This document shows positions 52,200 to 62,910 of a DNA stretch of 64,000 nt, piece after piece. The stretch covers positions 62,001 through 126,000 of the forward strand of contig WBMW01005284.1 of assembly GCA_013396635.1 (NCBI GenBank), written 5' to 3'. A program made the translations under genes and the position numbers. Below the pieces are notes generated by a model. The model was not told where the DNA came from, ran no database searches, and saw nothing but the letters and a program-made list of their open reading frames with translations. Numbering within the stretch: the stretch's first letter is position 1; every line of letters starts with the position of its first letter. This DNA comes from Penelope pileata. Taxonomy: Eukaryota; Chordata; Aves; Galliformes; Cracidae.

Positions 52200-52560
52200 T
52201 AACCTCAAGCGGAGGAACAGCACCTTCCTTTCCTAGCACAGGGCTCCAGCCGCTCTGCCAGCTGGGATGTCTGGAGAGTTACTGCACCGTCGCTAGGATG
52301 TGAACGTACAGCTCGCTGCCTGCTCTGCACCAGCCTCCCAGGTGGGCACTAACTGTGAAGGTTTTTATTCTGCTGGAGCAGCTGCGAGGAGTGAGCTAGT
52401 GAGTCAGTGAAAGCTGCCAGTGGCGTAGGTTACAGCATCCTTGAGGCTGCTGCAACAGCTGACCTGATTCTCTGTCTTCCCGCCTGCCTCCTCCTGTCCC
52501 ACTGCAAGCAAGCACTGATCACCTGGGTATGCAGCTTGAGCCCAAGCTGCTAAACAAAAG
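52200..52560. promoter_or_regulatory. GC-richer, CpG-containing block (candidate regulatory)
   Basis: The block has about eight CpG dinucleotides between 52206 and 52485, where the surrounding kilobases have very few. It also contains several CAGCTG E-boxes and GTGAGTCAGTG, which includes the AP-1 core TGAGTCA, near 52398. No TATA box, initiator or associated exon was identified. This is weak evidence; the block could also be an unrecognised old repeat. Confidence 0.15.
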
Positions 52561-55326
52561 TGTTCTCCTTAGGAGTGGCTCATGAGGTTCCTGTCCCTGC
52601 CAGTTTGCCCTTACTCTAACTGTGTAAGCAGCTGAAAGAGCTGCTCTTACAGCCTGGTGTTTCAAAATAAGTACCTTAAAGCACAAAGCTGCACATCACA
52701 GTTTTCCTCAGCTGTCTGAATGGCAAGGCTGGGGTTGCCTCTGGAGGCCACAACCTCATCAGCCGCCCTGACTGGTAATCAGAGCTCAAACCTGGCACTG
52801 GAATGTTTGTCACTGCTGAAAGCTTTTTGCAAGTCAGCTCTCAAGCAATAATTTGCAGGTAGCACAGAACGATCAGCTCATTGGAGTCACGAATCAACTA
52901 ATAGGAATTAATTCAATACAATATATGATTATGTTTGTGGATCAAAAAAGATTTCTAATTGTGAAACTATTTGTTCTGATAGTGTCTGTTTCCATTTATC
53001 TGGGGGCTGTTTTCAGTGCTGTGCTGTGATTTTAGTTTTTTCGGGAGAGTGCATATCAGCATTTGAGAGGACCGCAAAGAGATGAAAATGGTGTGTGTTT
53101 ATGAAAATGCAGATTAGGAGGAGAAAAAAAAATTACTTTGGGCAAATTCTGGGATAAACTGCAAGACTCATGCAGTTGAAATCTGTCTGCCAGCTGTGCA
53201 GAAGGACACAGCTTGCTGAGGTCCCCAGGCCTCCCTGTGTCACGCCAAGTCTCTGTAGGAGCTGCCCACTGCAGGGGAGAGCAGAAAGCATTTGGGCATG
53301 CTGCTCTTTCCAACAAATGCTGAGATACTGGCTATATTCTGAAGGAGGGGTATTTGCAAGCCACTGGTATCCTTTCTCCATTGCTGCTATCCAATTGCAT
53401 AACCCAAGGGATTTACTGTCAGACCCGTAAAGATTTTGCATGGATCAAAAACTTTTTAGTCTGGCCTTGTTTCATTTTCCTCCGTCCAACTCTGTGATAA
53501 TTTATATGGAGCAGATGTTGCTTGGCTTGGCTATGCTTGACTTTCGAGTTAGCTGCTTTTTATCTGTCATTATGTATTGATTATATAAAGAACATCTCAA
53601 CTTTCTGCACAATAAGCTGTGTCAAAACTGTTACAAGTGGCAGTGATAGTACATTCTGTTGCCTAAGCAGCTGCTTGGTGTTCTTCCAGCTTTTATCCCA
53701 TGTGTCCTGTTTGCATCTGTCATCCGCTATACACTGTCCGGCAGACTACTTCAGCCAGGGGCCAAGTCTTCAGCTGGATGAATCAGCACAGACCTCAACT
53801 GCAAGCTTTTTTTTTCGGCATCATTTCCTTTCCTATTTTCAATTCCAGGGGTGAATTGCTATTTTAAGATCAACATTTTAACTTTCTTAAAGATTATGAG
53901 TAAACGCTTACCAAACAAAAGCTTTGGCAAGGAGAACTGTTAGTTATGACTTCGGAGCTGCTAGTTATGGTTTGACTTTCTCCATGTGAGCAGCAGATGG
54001 AAATAAGATAAAGTTCTTTCAGAGTGCAGTAATATTACCTGTAGTATCCTATCAGACTGGTTATGAGACTGCAGGACGCCTGCACTGTTCCTCTCCTTCT
54101 CCTTGTTCCAAGGCATGTCATGCTGCAGGCATTTCTTATACTTTAAGTACCCAGTGGTGAACACTGAATCCAAACCTCAGGTTCAGTTACACGCAGCAGT
54201 GCACAGAATCTCCATCCTAGGAACCCGTCTCATAGGACAAAACAACCCAGCATGGCGCGGCCCCACAGTGCTGCCGAAGTTACTGAGGTACCAAAACGGG
54301 AAGAGCTGCCCTTAACTCTGTGCTAATTCTGAACTAATGCATTCAGGCATCTCCGCAGTGCACTACTGAGCTTTCTGTGCCTGAGCTTGACGCATATTTG
54401 TCTGACTGCCTGTGTCTAGGAAGCAGTTATATGAAGTCCTTGGAAGGCAGCTATTGTCTCACTTTTAGTAAGAACAGTGACAAAAGTTTTTGCTGTTAGT
54501 TTGGATCCTGCTTAGCAGACAATTAAGGACAATGCAGGTTATGGGATTTGTGAGTTTATTAATTAATTTAATGATTAAGAAATCTATACTAGTCTGCAGT
54601 CTTGTCGCCAAATGTATTTTCTAATGACTGAAGTTCTTACCCAGGAGTGGGGTTCCCTTGCTTCCCCACTGCTCTCACCCACTCTGCAGGAGGCCTGCTG
54701 GAAGTGAGCCCTCCCAGCACAGCGTCCCATGACTTCCCTATGTAAATAGCTTTTCATTCAAGCAAAACAGAGACCTAGTTTTTGGTTTAGCTGCTACAAT
54801 TCTGCTCCCTATAAAAGTTCTTAACATTTCTGATCTAATTTCCACACTGTAATACATTCCTAATAAGTTGTGGAGGTAATGAATACGTTCCACCGTATGT
54901 AATATGAGCGTGCTGTTATCTCAAAAGAAGAAAAAAAAATTACAGCTTTTCAGACACAACATTTGCTTTATGATGAAAAGAGCTTTGTCATTTGGTTGTC
55001 ATTTTTAAATTGAAATCTGATCATGCCGGTTGTTTGTCACTGTTACAACAGAGGAATGAGCTGGTCATAGTTCCAGCATGTGTTCACTTCCACAGCCTGG
55101 ATAAATTTGTCAGAATGTTTGTGCCTGAACTGGAACCAGCTACATTATTTCCACTGGGTTTGCTGGTGCAGACTCGTATGGGCTGAGTCTGGCAATACCT
55201 GATGGCCTGTGTACCACTGATGGATGAGCAACAGAAAATACAGTGCTATTTGCATATGTAATTGCTTGAGAATAAGTAGAACACAAATTTGTAACCACCA
55301 ATTCATTACAACTATGATTGTATCTT

Positions 55327-55349
55327 TCAGAAGCTGTGCCAGCTTCTGA
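55327..55349 (+). repeat. perfect 10-bp inverted repeat with 3-nt loop
   Basis: TCAGAAGCTG and CAGCTTCTGA are exact reverse complements separated by TGC. A perfect 12-bp palindrome, AGGAGATCTCCT, follows at 55367-55378. No terminator-like or microRNA-length precursor was seen. Confidence 0.85.
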
Positions 55350-55413
55350 GAGATTGGAGATCGCCTAGGAGATCTCCTGGCTGACTTGTCTTGTTTCTCC
55401 CCCTGCCTCGCAG

Positions 55414-55482
55414 AGGTCCATGCACGTAACTTGGCTGCTTGCTGTCCCTTGAGTGGTCTCAGACAGAATTCACATACTTGCA
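55414..55482 (+). other. exon-like segment, 69 nt (unproven)
   Basis: A strong acceptor, TCTCCCCCTGCCTCGCAG, precedes 55414, and a donor GCA/GTGAGC follows 55482. One frame is open across it and continues on both sides from 55386 to 55688, so openness is not specific to the segment. Product not recognised. Could be a non-coding RNA exon or chance. Confidence 0.12.
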
Positions 55483-57755
55483 GTGAGCTGGGCTGGAGGA
55501 CATCTAACAGTGCTGCCCATGCAGCCCCTGCTGAGCACTCTGAGGCAGCCTGGAGAGCTGTATGGAGGCTGCATAGGCTGGGTGTAGGTAGCCACTGCCC
55601 AAATTTGATTTCCAGTAAGAGCTATTTGAAGTGTCCTACCTCCCTCTTTTTAAAGCACACCCATTCCACTGCACTCAAAACCAGCTAAGGACTGTGAAGG
55701 CCCCTCTCTAAAACCTTTGTGAACAACTGTCCTTGAAACAGCACCCACCACTCTGCATCTCCCAGCACACTTGCATCCAGGGTGGTCACGGGAATCCTTG
55801 TTTGCTGGTGAAGTTGCATGCCAATATTAGAAGTATACATCTGGAACTCACTTTGGAGCTAGCTCTGCGCTGTTTAATTTTGTAAGACAAAGGGGAACCC
55901 CACTCCCTTCCCATGAGGAGATGGTAAGCATAACTCTGAAAACTCTCTCTGTTCAGAATGAGAGGCCTGTCCATATATTTATTTTTTCTTTACTGCATGC
56001 TGTCTGATTTAAAACTGTCTGTTCATCTCCCAGTACCTTTTTTCAGCACAACCATCCCCTTTAGCCACTGACATGCAGGGCATGACTACCTGTTAGAGCA
56101 GGTACAATCATCTCAGTATCTCCCAGGATGATTTCTTAAAAACAGCTTCTCAGAGTTTTAGTTTCTTTCATCTTATCTATCTCATGTTCTATTTATACTC
56201 TTCTGTCTTTTTGAGAGTTTCAGCAGAATTGCAGGTGCTGTGTCATGTCCGTGTCATTCAGTGCCAAGAGCAATTGCACTGCGTTTTTGTTTTGCCCTAG
56301 CATTTTTGGTCATTAATTCCCAATTTTTGTAGGGTCTCAAGAGGTCCCTGCTGAAGACAAGATTGCTACCAGAATGATTTTTTTTCCCCATACTGGTGAC
56401 AAAACGTGCGTTCCAGATACGCATATAGCTCTTCATAGATACATGAGAGTAAACATGATCAAGTTAATCATAAACTACCATTAAGCTCAGCGTGCTGTTG
56501 GATGAATGTCAGTTAGGTATGCTGGCTGTTCTTCTGGCACAGAAAGACTTCTCTTTGACCAACTGTGCAAGTTGTGCACTTAAGGAAGCACTTCCAAACC
56601 TCCAATTCATTGCCTTTGTATCTCTAGCACAGCTGCTGTAGTGCAAGATTATGGCTGAAGGGTTCACGCTGTGGAGTAATTTGTTAAGCTATAGCTTCAA
56701 GCACGTAACCTTTGCCCATGTGTGCCTTTCATTATATCTGGCAAGCAAGGGATGTCTCCAGTTCTTACCTGTCCAGTCCGGTATATCGTGGAATATGTCA
56801 CTTTGTTGGAGAGGATCTCTATTGAATTTATTTATTTATTTTTTACCTGCATTTTGACTAGTTTGATCCATAATAAATAATTTGCACATCTGCCTACATC
56901 CTATCTGAAAGCAAATTTCTCTATTTACTCTGGATTTTATTTGAAAGCAAATGATTTTTGGCCAGATTCTTATATCTTCTATCTACCGTGTATCCTTTAT
57001 CTACCCTGAGAAACAGAATTTTTATTAAATTGCTACACTTCTGTCTTTGCACCAGATTGTAGATTTCTGTTGATAGGAAAATGTTTCTAAACACACTTTG
57101 CATTGTGTTTCCATTTTCTGACTGGAGATTGACATAAATGACATAAAAGTATATTTCATGTTATGAGTTGAGTGAATCCTGAAGAGAAACATTTTGTTGT
57201 GTGTATGTTTTTCTAAAGCTCTGTGCATCGTCTTTCCCTTTGAATTCTCCCCATCAGGCAACGGCTCCAATACAACCAACTGTAAATCACTGACAGTAGA
57301 TACTAGGTATAGATATTGTAGGCGGAAATACTAAATGATCATTTATGCTATTGTCATGAATCAGGCATTGATTGGGGTTTCAACAGGTTTTGAGTAAGAT
57401 TCCTTTTCACTGCAGAGAGAAGGGAAACAGCAAAGTACAACGTGTAAATGTATTCTTGCCTGTCTGAGAACAGGCAATGGAATGGTCAGATTTTTAATTG
57501 AGTTGTATGGTGAAGTATGCATCAGGAACAAGATGTCTGCAAATGAATTGTAACCAAAATTGAAGATGAATGCCAAATGAAGGGGCAAGAGTTCAAAGTA
57601 GTTAACATGCTGAAGGAGATCAGTGCTGAGCAGCCGGTTAAGCAGGCTCATTCCGTTGGTTCAGTCTGCTGTTATTTGACAATGCTACTGGCAAGCTGCA
57701 GCTTTGGGCTGTGTGAAAAAAAAAAAAGGTTATTTTTTCCTGCAACTGTAATTTT

Positions 57756-57767
57756 GAAAAAAAGAAA

Positions 57768-57843
<76 letters not shown>

Positions 57844-58054
57844 AAAGAAAGAAAGGGAAAGAAAGGGAAAGAAAGAAAGGGAAAGAAAGAAAGGAAGAAA
57901 GAAAGGAAGGGAAAGAAAGGAAGGGAAAGGAAGGGAAAGGAAGGGAAAGGAAGGGAAGGAAGGAAGGGAGGAAGGGAGGAAGGGAGGAAGGGAGGGAGGA
58001 AGGAAGGAAAGAGAAGAGGGAAAGAAAGAGGGAAAGAAAAAGAAAGGGAAAGAA
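57756..58054 (+). repeat. 299-nt uninterrupted purine tract, (GAAA)n grading to (GGAA)n
   Basis: Every base from 57756 to 58054 is A or G. The tract starts as pure GAAA units, passes through mixed GGGAAA and GGAAGGGAAA units, and becomes GGAA/GGGA-rich before returning to AAAG. The 185-codon plus-strand frame and the 136-139-codon minus-strand frames over it are low-complexity Lys/Arg/Glu/Gly or Phe/Leu/Ser/Pro translations, not genes. Long polypurine tracts of this kind can adopt triplex structures and vary in length. Confidence 0.98.
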
Positions 58055-58873
58055 CAAGAAAGAGAACTAGATTTATGAACATTATTATTTATCTATTTTT
58101 CTTATATATTTTTAGTGAGTTGTTTCATCCCTGATAAATGGTGCTAATACCTGTGTTCTAGTTTCTTGTGGAATTTGATGGTGATACTTTAACTAGGTCT
58201 CTGTTTGCACAGTTTCATACAGATTCTGCCTGGATTACAATGAGGAAAACACAAAAATTTGCTTTATTGTTTAACAGCATCACCAAAAGATTTGAAATAC
58301 CCAAAATAGAATGAAGCCTTGATAGAGAGTTCTGATACAACAAAGTTTGTTTATAAATCATTTACCTCTGAAAAAGTGGAGGAAAAGGCTCAAATAAGAC
58401 CAATAACTTTGTCTTCCTCTCAAAGATGTGCTATGCATAACCTTTCTGAACTGTCCAAGTGAAGGTAAGAGCATTCACTGGTACAATTCCGGCTTACAAA
58501 TATGTTTAATGGACATACAGGGCTAGGAAAACAATCACTGCGTTTAAAAATGAATAAAACAAAATTGAAGTCTCCAGTCTTCAAATTCCAGTCTGTGTTC
58601 TTCCCAGAAAAGACTACATTCCAGTCATGCTTGGTTAGACTTCTTGCAGAATATTTTGTTATATCAAAGATAACATTTCCATGAAACACTGGTGCGGAAT
58701 ATTGGTGTTTTTCTAATCTGCAGCACATTAAGAGATCTCTTTCCAGTGTGTTACATCAAGAAGGCTGCAGAGGTTATATATGTACATTAATTCATCTCTA
58801 TTTTAATGTTTTGCTTTAACATTAAATTTTCACTATTTTCATACAACTTTAATCACTGTTTCTTAATTGAACT
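58055..58873. other. AT-rich non-coding stretch
   Basis: Unique-looking sequence with no repeat recognised. A small acceptor/donor pair (58426-58464, +) encloses 12 open codons but is too short to weigh. Confidence 0.5.
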
Positions 58874-58953
58874 GGGAACCTGCTTTAGCAGGGGGTTGGG
58901 TTTGGGGATCTCCAGAGGTCTCTTCCAACCCCTATGATTCTCTGATTCTGTGA
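58874..58953 (+). mobile_element. CR1 LINE 3'-end remnant
   Basis: It contains AACCTGCTTTAGCAGGGGGT, then GGGGATCTCCAGAGGTCTCT, TCCAACCCCTATGATTC and the tail TCTGATTCTGTG. This is the classic CR1 3' end in plus orientation with a short run of ATTCTNTG units. It is the best preserved of the 3'-end remnants here. Confidence 0.92.
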
Positions 58954-59469
58954 ATACTGACAAAAACACATTAAAAAAAAGTCTAAGAAAGCTGACTGGC
59001 CATTCATTCAGTAAACTGCTCCAAAAATAGTGTAATTTCCATTGACTATTTTGTCCTAATAGGACCAGAATGTTGGTCCAGCTCTTTACCTTGTTCTGCA
59101 TGAGAGAATTAAGGGATATTCTTTTCTAAGAATAGGATGAGCATGAGGATGCTTTGAAAAGAAACATCCATCATATTTTTTCCATGGATTTACATTTACT
59201 ACTGGAAGCTAGTGGAAATTGACATTTTAAAATAAATGAAACCAAGCTACATTGATATGAAATATTGATTAATGTAAACAGTTGGAATTTATTTGTTGGT
59301 ATGCTAAACACTATGTGAGTAAGTAGACTGATGGAAGGAAAAAATATGGACTTCCACTGTAACAAAAGAACATTAAAAGCAAAATTTCAGAGTTCTATAT
59401 AAAGGTTTATAATGTTGATGTGTAGAGAAACTGTTGATCATGGCCTGAACTGGTGATGGAGCACCTGGA
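58954..59469. other. short unique stretch
   Basis: AT-rich sequence between the CR1 remnant and the duplicated block. Nothing recognised. Confidence 0.5.
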
Positions 59470-59912
59470 GGAGGGCTGTGGCTGCCAGGAGCACAGGCAG
59501 GGTGTTGGCACCTGTGCTCCCCTGGGACTGGAAGGGGTGAGCTCAGGGTGGGGTTGTGGGGCTCATGTACAGCTGTGCTGTGACTGAGGAGTGAGTAGAG
59601 GAGATGGAGTTGGTGGCTGAGAAGGAGGGTGGCAGGGAGGTCAATGGCAGTGCCAGCTTGGGCTCCTTGTTCCACATGTGACAGGTATGTCCTAGTCTTT
59701 GTGTTTCCTCTTCTTACAAAGTTTTTGAAGCGTGAATTGCATGGCACATGCGGGTCAGCTGGGCCATGTTCTGTATGTGACAAGTGCTTTTTTGTGCAGT
59801 TGAACCAGGACCTGGATCCCTGTAGCCTGGTGTCTCCTGGTTAGGTAGCATTAAATCTAGTACTTCAGAAACATTGGAGCTCTTTTTTTTTTCTTTCCCT
59901 TTTCTTTTTCTT
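59470..59912 (+). repeat. duplicated block, copy A part 1
   Basis: A G-rich segment of about 440 bp beginning GGAGGGCTGTGGCTGCCAGG, repeated at 61385-61826. The first 240-250 bp are identical in both copies. The remainder differs at about eleven positions, nearly all transitions, up to the pyrimidine tract where the second copy stops. An imperfect inverted repeat (CCAGGAGCACAGG against CCTGTGCTCCCCTGG) lies near its start. Family unknown. Confidence 0.9.
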
Positions 59913-59943
59913 TTTTTTTTTCTCTTCTCTTTCCTTTTCTTTC
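59880..59943. repeat. 64-nt homopyrimidine tract
   Basis: Unbroken C/T from 59880 to 59943, dominated by CTTT and T runs. The second copy of the block breaks off at an N inside the equivalent tract (61827). Confidence 0.9.
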
Positions 59944-60300
59944 ATCCCATAGCAATGACTCCCACCCCAAACACAAGCAGTCTTAAATCCCCTATGTATA
60001 TTACAGTTGTAAGTTAGGTGGGTGATCCCCAGAAACGGGCATACAAGGCCACAGCAACAGATGCAAGGCTGTAGTGATTAGCATGCTATGCAAGGACTCC
60101 AGGAACCAGGGTTCAGTCCTTGCTTTTCCTCTGTTTATGCAGTACTGAATAGCTGATAGAGACAGATTTAACAAATGCCAATGTTTGATATTACGAAATG
60201 AATTTAAATGTGCTTTGAGGCTCATTTTACACCTGTAAAATAATATTTAATCACTTGTCTCAAAGCACCAACAATGAGGTAAATAACAAAAATAAATATA
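59913..60300. other. segment present only in copy A
   Basis: About 390 bp lie between the two parts of copy A. The corresponding place in copy B is one N at 61827. No gene or repeat family recognised. Confidence 0.7.
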
Positions 60301-61383
60301 AGAAAACAGTGGGGCACTTGGTTCTTCCTGGTAATGGGAGAAGGTGGAATTGACCAAGAAAGCAAACCAAGTCAGGAGAATGACCTCAGCAACAGAGCCT
60401 TTCCTTAAGTTGTATTTTTCCTTTTCCTACGCTGAATCTAATTGCATATCTCATCCTTGTTTCTTTCTTGATCAACTTTTGTTTTGAATACTTCCGAAGA
60501 GTTAACTCTCAGTTTGGTCTATAAGCAAAATAAATGCAAAGTATCACTTACTTCTTGTACCACTATCTAATGAATGTACACAGTGACCAAATAGATTTCT
60601 GTAGTATCCCATGCTATTGTTTAAGGGAAAAAAGACATCCCTCTGGGGATCCCTACAGCTTTCCTTTCTGTTTATGCTTTTTGTTAGTTTTCCGAAAAGA
60701 CATGCCTTAAAGTTGTACAGAAAGGAAACAGACTGCTGTGCCATCACCATGGCTCTAAATGTAACTTGTTATTAATGGCAGATAAATGCAGTGCACGTGT
60801 AACTATCCATTACTGTTACAACACCCTATGGGCCTTGAAAGCATCACAAAAGCAGATGTGCTAGGAAAAGAAATCAGAACATTTAATTATAATAGAAGTT
60901 AAATCAAAATTTGATATATGTCTTTCTGAGTGCATAACAGACAAGTTCCTCAGTCATATTTGCAGTCCCATTTAATTATTTCTCAAAGGCTTGGAGTCCT
61001 CTATATAGTTTTAGACTGAGTCTGTCTAGGATAGCCCTGTAGGTTCCTGTACCTTGCAGCATCACAGGAGCTCAGGTAATTTTCTCCAGCCTCTTGGTAT
61101 CTCGTCCCAGGAGTGAGTCCTGGACTGGCAGGGTTTGAGCCTTGTCAGTGCCTGGCATTGCTGGGCTGTCAAAGGCTCCTGTCTTTCTCTGTACCTTTTA
61201 TCATTCAAAAAGGATCAAAGTATATGTGAACTCCAGCATAATTTCTATCAGGTGGTTCACAGGGCTACATACCCTATGAGAAATCTTCGTTTCCTTTGTA
61301 GATCACAAAGTAGAAGAGAGGCTGTATGGTCTGATAGATGTCTTCTATTTGAGATGAAAACAAATGAGGCACTGGGAGTGAAT
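60301..61383 (+). repeat. duplicated block, copy A part 2
   Basis: A 1083-bp segment repeated at 61828-62910 with a constant offset of 1527. By eye I find one difference, GCTAGGAAAAG here against GCTAGGCAAAG in the second copy. It stops exactly at the N at 61384. Confidence 0.95.
60552..60613 (-). other. exon-like segment, 62 nt (unproven; duplicated at 62079-62140)
   Basis: On the minus strand, CTTAAACAATAG precedes 60613 and a strong donor AGAA/GTAAGTG follows 60552. The frame across it is open (MGYYRNLFGHCVHSL within) and continues upstream to 60750. The acceptor is weak, with its pyrimidines set back. Not recognised. Confidence 0.12.
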
Positions 61384-61384
61384 N
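61384..61384. other. single N at junction of duplicated copies
   Basis: The single N separates the end of copy A part 2 from the start of copy B part 1. Both flanks match duplicated sequence exactly up to the N, the pattern of a nominal contig gap. Confidence 0.95.
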
Positions 61385-61826
61385 GGAGGGCTGTGGCTGC
61401 CAGGAGCACAGGCAGGGTGTTGGCACCTGTGCTCCCCTGGGACTGGAAGGGGTGAGCTCAGGGTGGGGTTGTGGGGCTCATGTACAGCTGTGCTGTGACT
61501 GAGGAGTGAGTAGAGGAGATGGAGTTGGTGGCTGAGAAGGAGGGTGGCAGGGAGGTCAATGGCAGTGCCAGCTTGGGCTCCTTGTTCCACATGTGACAGG
61601 TATGTCCTAGTCTTTGTGTTTCCTCTTCTCACAAAGTTTTTGAAGTGTGAATTGCATGGCACATGCAGGTCAGCTGGGCCATGTCCTGTATGTGACAAGT
61701 GCTTTTGTGTGCAGTTGAACCAGGACCTGGTTCCCCGTAGCCTGATGTCTCCTGGTTAGACAGCATTAAATCTAGTACTTCAGAAATATTGGAGCTCTTT
61801 TTCTTTCTTTCCCTTTTCTTTTTCTT
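61385..61826 (+). repeat. duplicated block, copy B part 1 (442 bp between two Ns)
   Basis: Matches 59470-59912. It is flanked by an N on each side, so it is an isolated small contig placed between larger ones. Divergence from copy A is confined to its right half. Confidence 0.93.
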
Positions 61827-61827
61827 N
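61827..61827. other. single N inside pyrimidine tract
   Basis: Follows TTTCTTTTTCTT and precedes AGAAAACAGT, the start of copy B part 2. Confidence 0.95.
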
Positions 61828-62910
61828 AGAAAACAGTGGGGCACTTGGTTCTTCCTGGTAATGGGAGAAGGTGGAATTGACCAAGAAAGCAAACCAAGTC
61901 AGGAGAATGACCTCAGCAACAGAGCCTTTCCTTAAGTTGTATTTTTCCTTTTCCTACGCTGAATCTAATTGCATATCTCATCCTTGTTTCTTTCTTGATC
62001 AACTTTTGTTTTGAATACTTCCGAAGAGTTAACTCTCAGTTTGGTCTATAAGCAAAATAAATGCAAAGTATCACTTACTTCTTGTACCACTATCTAATGA
62101 ATGTACACAGTGACCAAATAGATTTCTGTAGTATCCCATGCTATTGTTTAAGGGAAAAAAGACATCCCTCTGGGGATCCCTACAGCTTTCCTTTCTGTTT
62201 ATGCTTTTTGTTAGTTTTCCGAAAAGACATGCCTTAAAGTTGTACAGAAAGGAAACAGACTGCTGTGCCATCACCATGGCTCTAAATGTAACTTGTTATT
62301 AATGGCAGATAAATGCAGTGCACGTGTAACTATCCATTACTGTTACAACACCCTATGGGCCTTGAAAGCATCACAAAAGCAGATGTGCTAGGCAAAGAAA
62401 TCAGAACATTTAATTATAATAGAAGTTAAATCAAAATTTGATATATGTCTTTCTGAGTGCATAACAGACAAGTTCCTCAGTCATATTTGCAGTCCCATTT
62501 AATTATTTCTCAAAGGCTTGGAGTCCTCTATATAGTTTTAGACTGAGTCTGTCTAGGATAGCCCTGTAGGTTCCTGTACCTTGCAGCATCACAGGAGCTC
62601 AGGTAATTTTCTCCAGCCTCTTGGTATCTCGTCCCAGGAGTGAGTCCTGGACTGGCAGGGTTTGAGCCTTGTCAGTGCCTGGCATTGCTGGGCTGTCAAA
62701 GGCTCCTGTCTTTCTCTGTACCTTTTATCATTCAAAAAGGATCAAAGTATATGTGAACTCCAGCATAATTTCTATCAGGTGGTTCACAGGGCTACATACC
62801 CTATGAGAAATCTTCGTTTCCTTTGTAGATCACAAAGTAGAAGAGAGGCTGTATGGTCTGATAGATGTCTTCTATTTGAGATGAAAACAAATGAGGCACT
62901 GGGAGTGAAT
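61828..62910 (+). repeat. duplicated block, copy B part 2
   Basis: A 1083-bp near-identical repeat of 60301-61383. After 62910 the sequence continues uniquely with GCCTTTATGTATTCC, so this copy carries the true continuation that copy A lacks. Confidence 0.95.

Larger units (their letters stand above)
37323..57755. other. long AT-rich non-coding stretch
   Basis: No CR1 or mariner copy and no complete gene recognised across 20 kb. It holds the local repeat at 39871-39950, a (TAAA)n patch at 44075-44095, several perfect short inverted repeats (45368-45397, 46182-46205, 49485-49508, 55327-55349), a GC-richer block around 52200-52560, and an exon-like segment at 55414-55482. The longest frame (40350-40853, +, 167 codons) shows no motif of a known family. 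Confidence 0.5.

Noticed and set aside
57577..58134. 185-codon plus-strand open frame
   Set aside because: Most of it translates the GAAA/GGAA purine tract into Lys/Arg/Glu/Gly repeats; openness follows from the absence of T in the tract.
61135..61455. 106-codon frame crossing the N at 61384
   Set aside because: It is joined across a contig gap; its second-copy counterpart at 62662 runs into different sequence, so the fusion is an assembly product.
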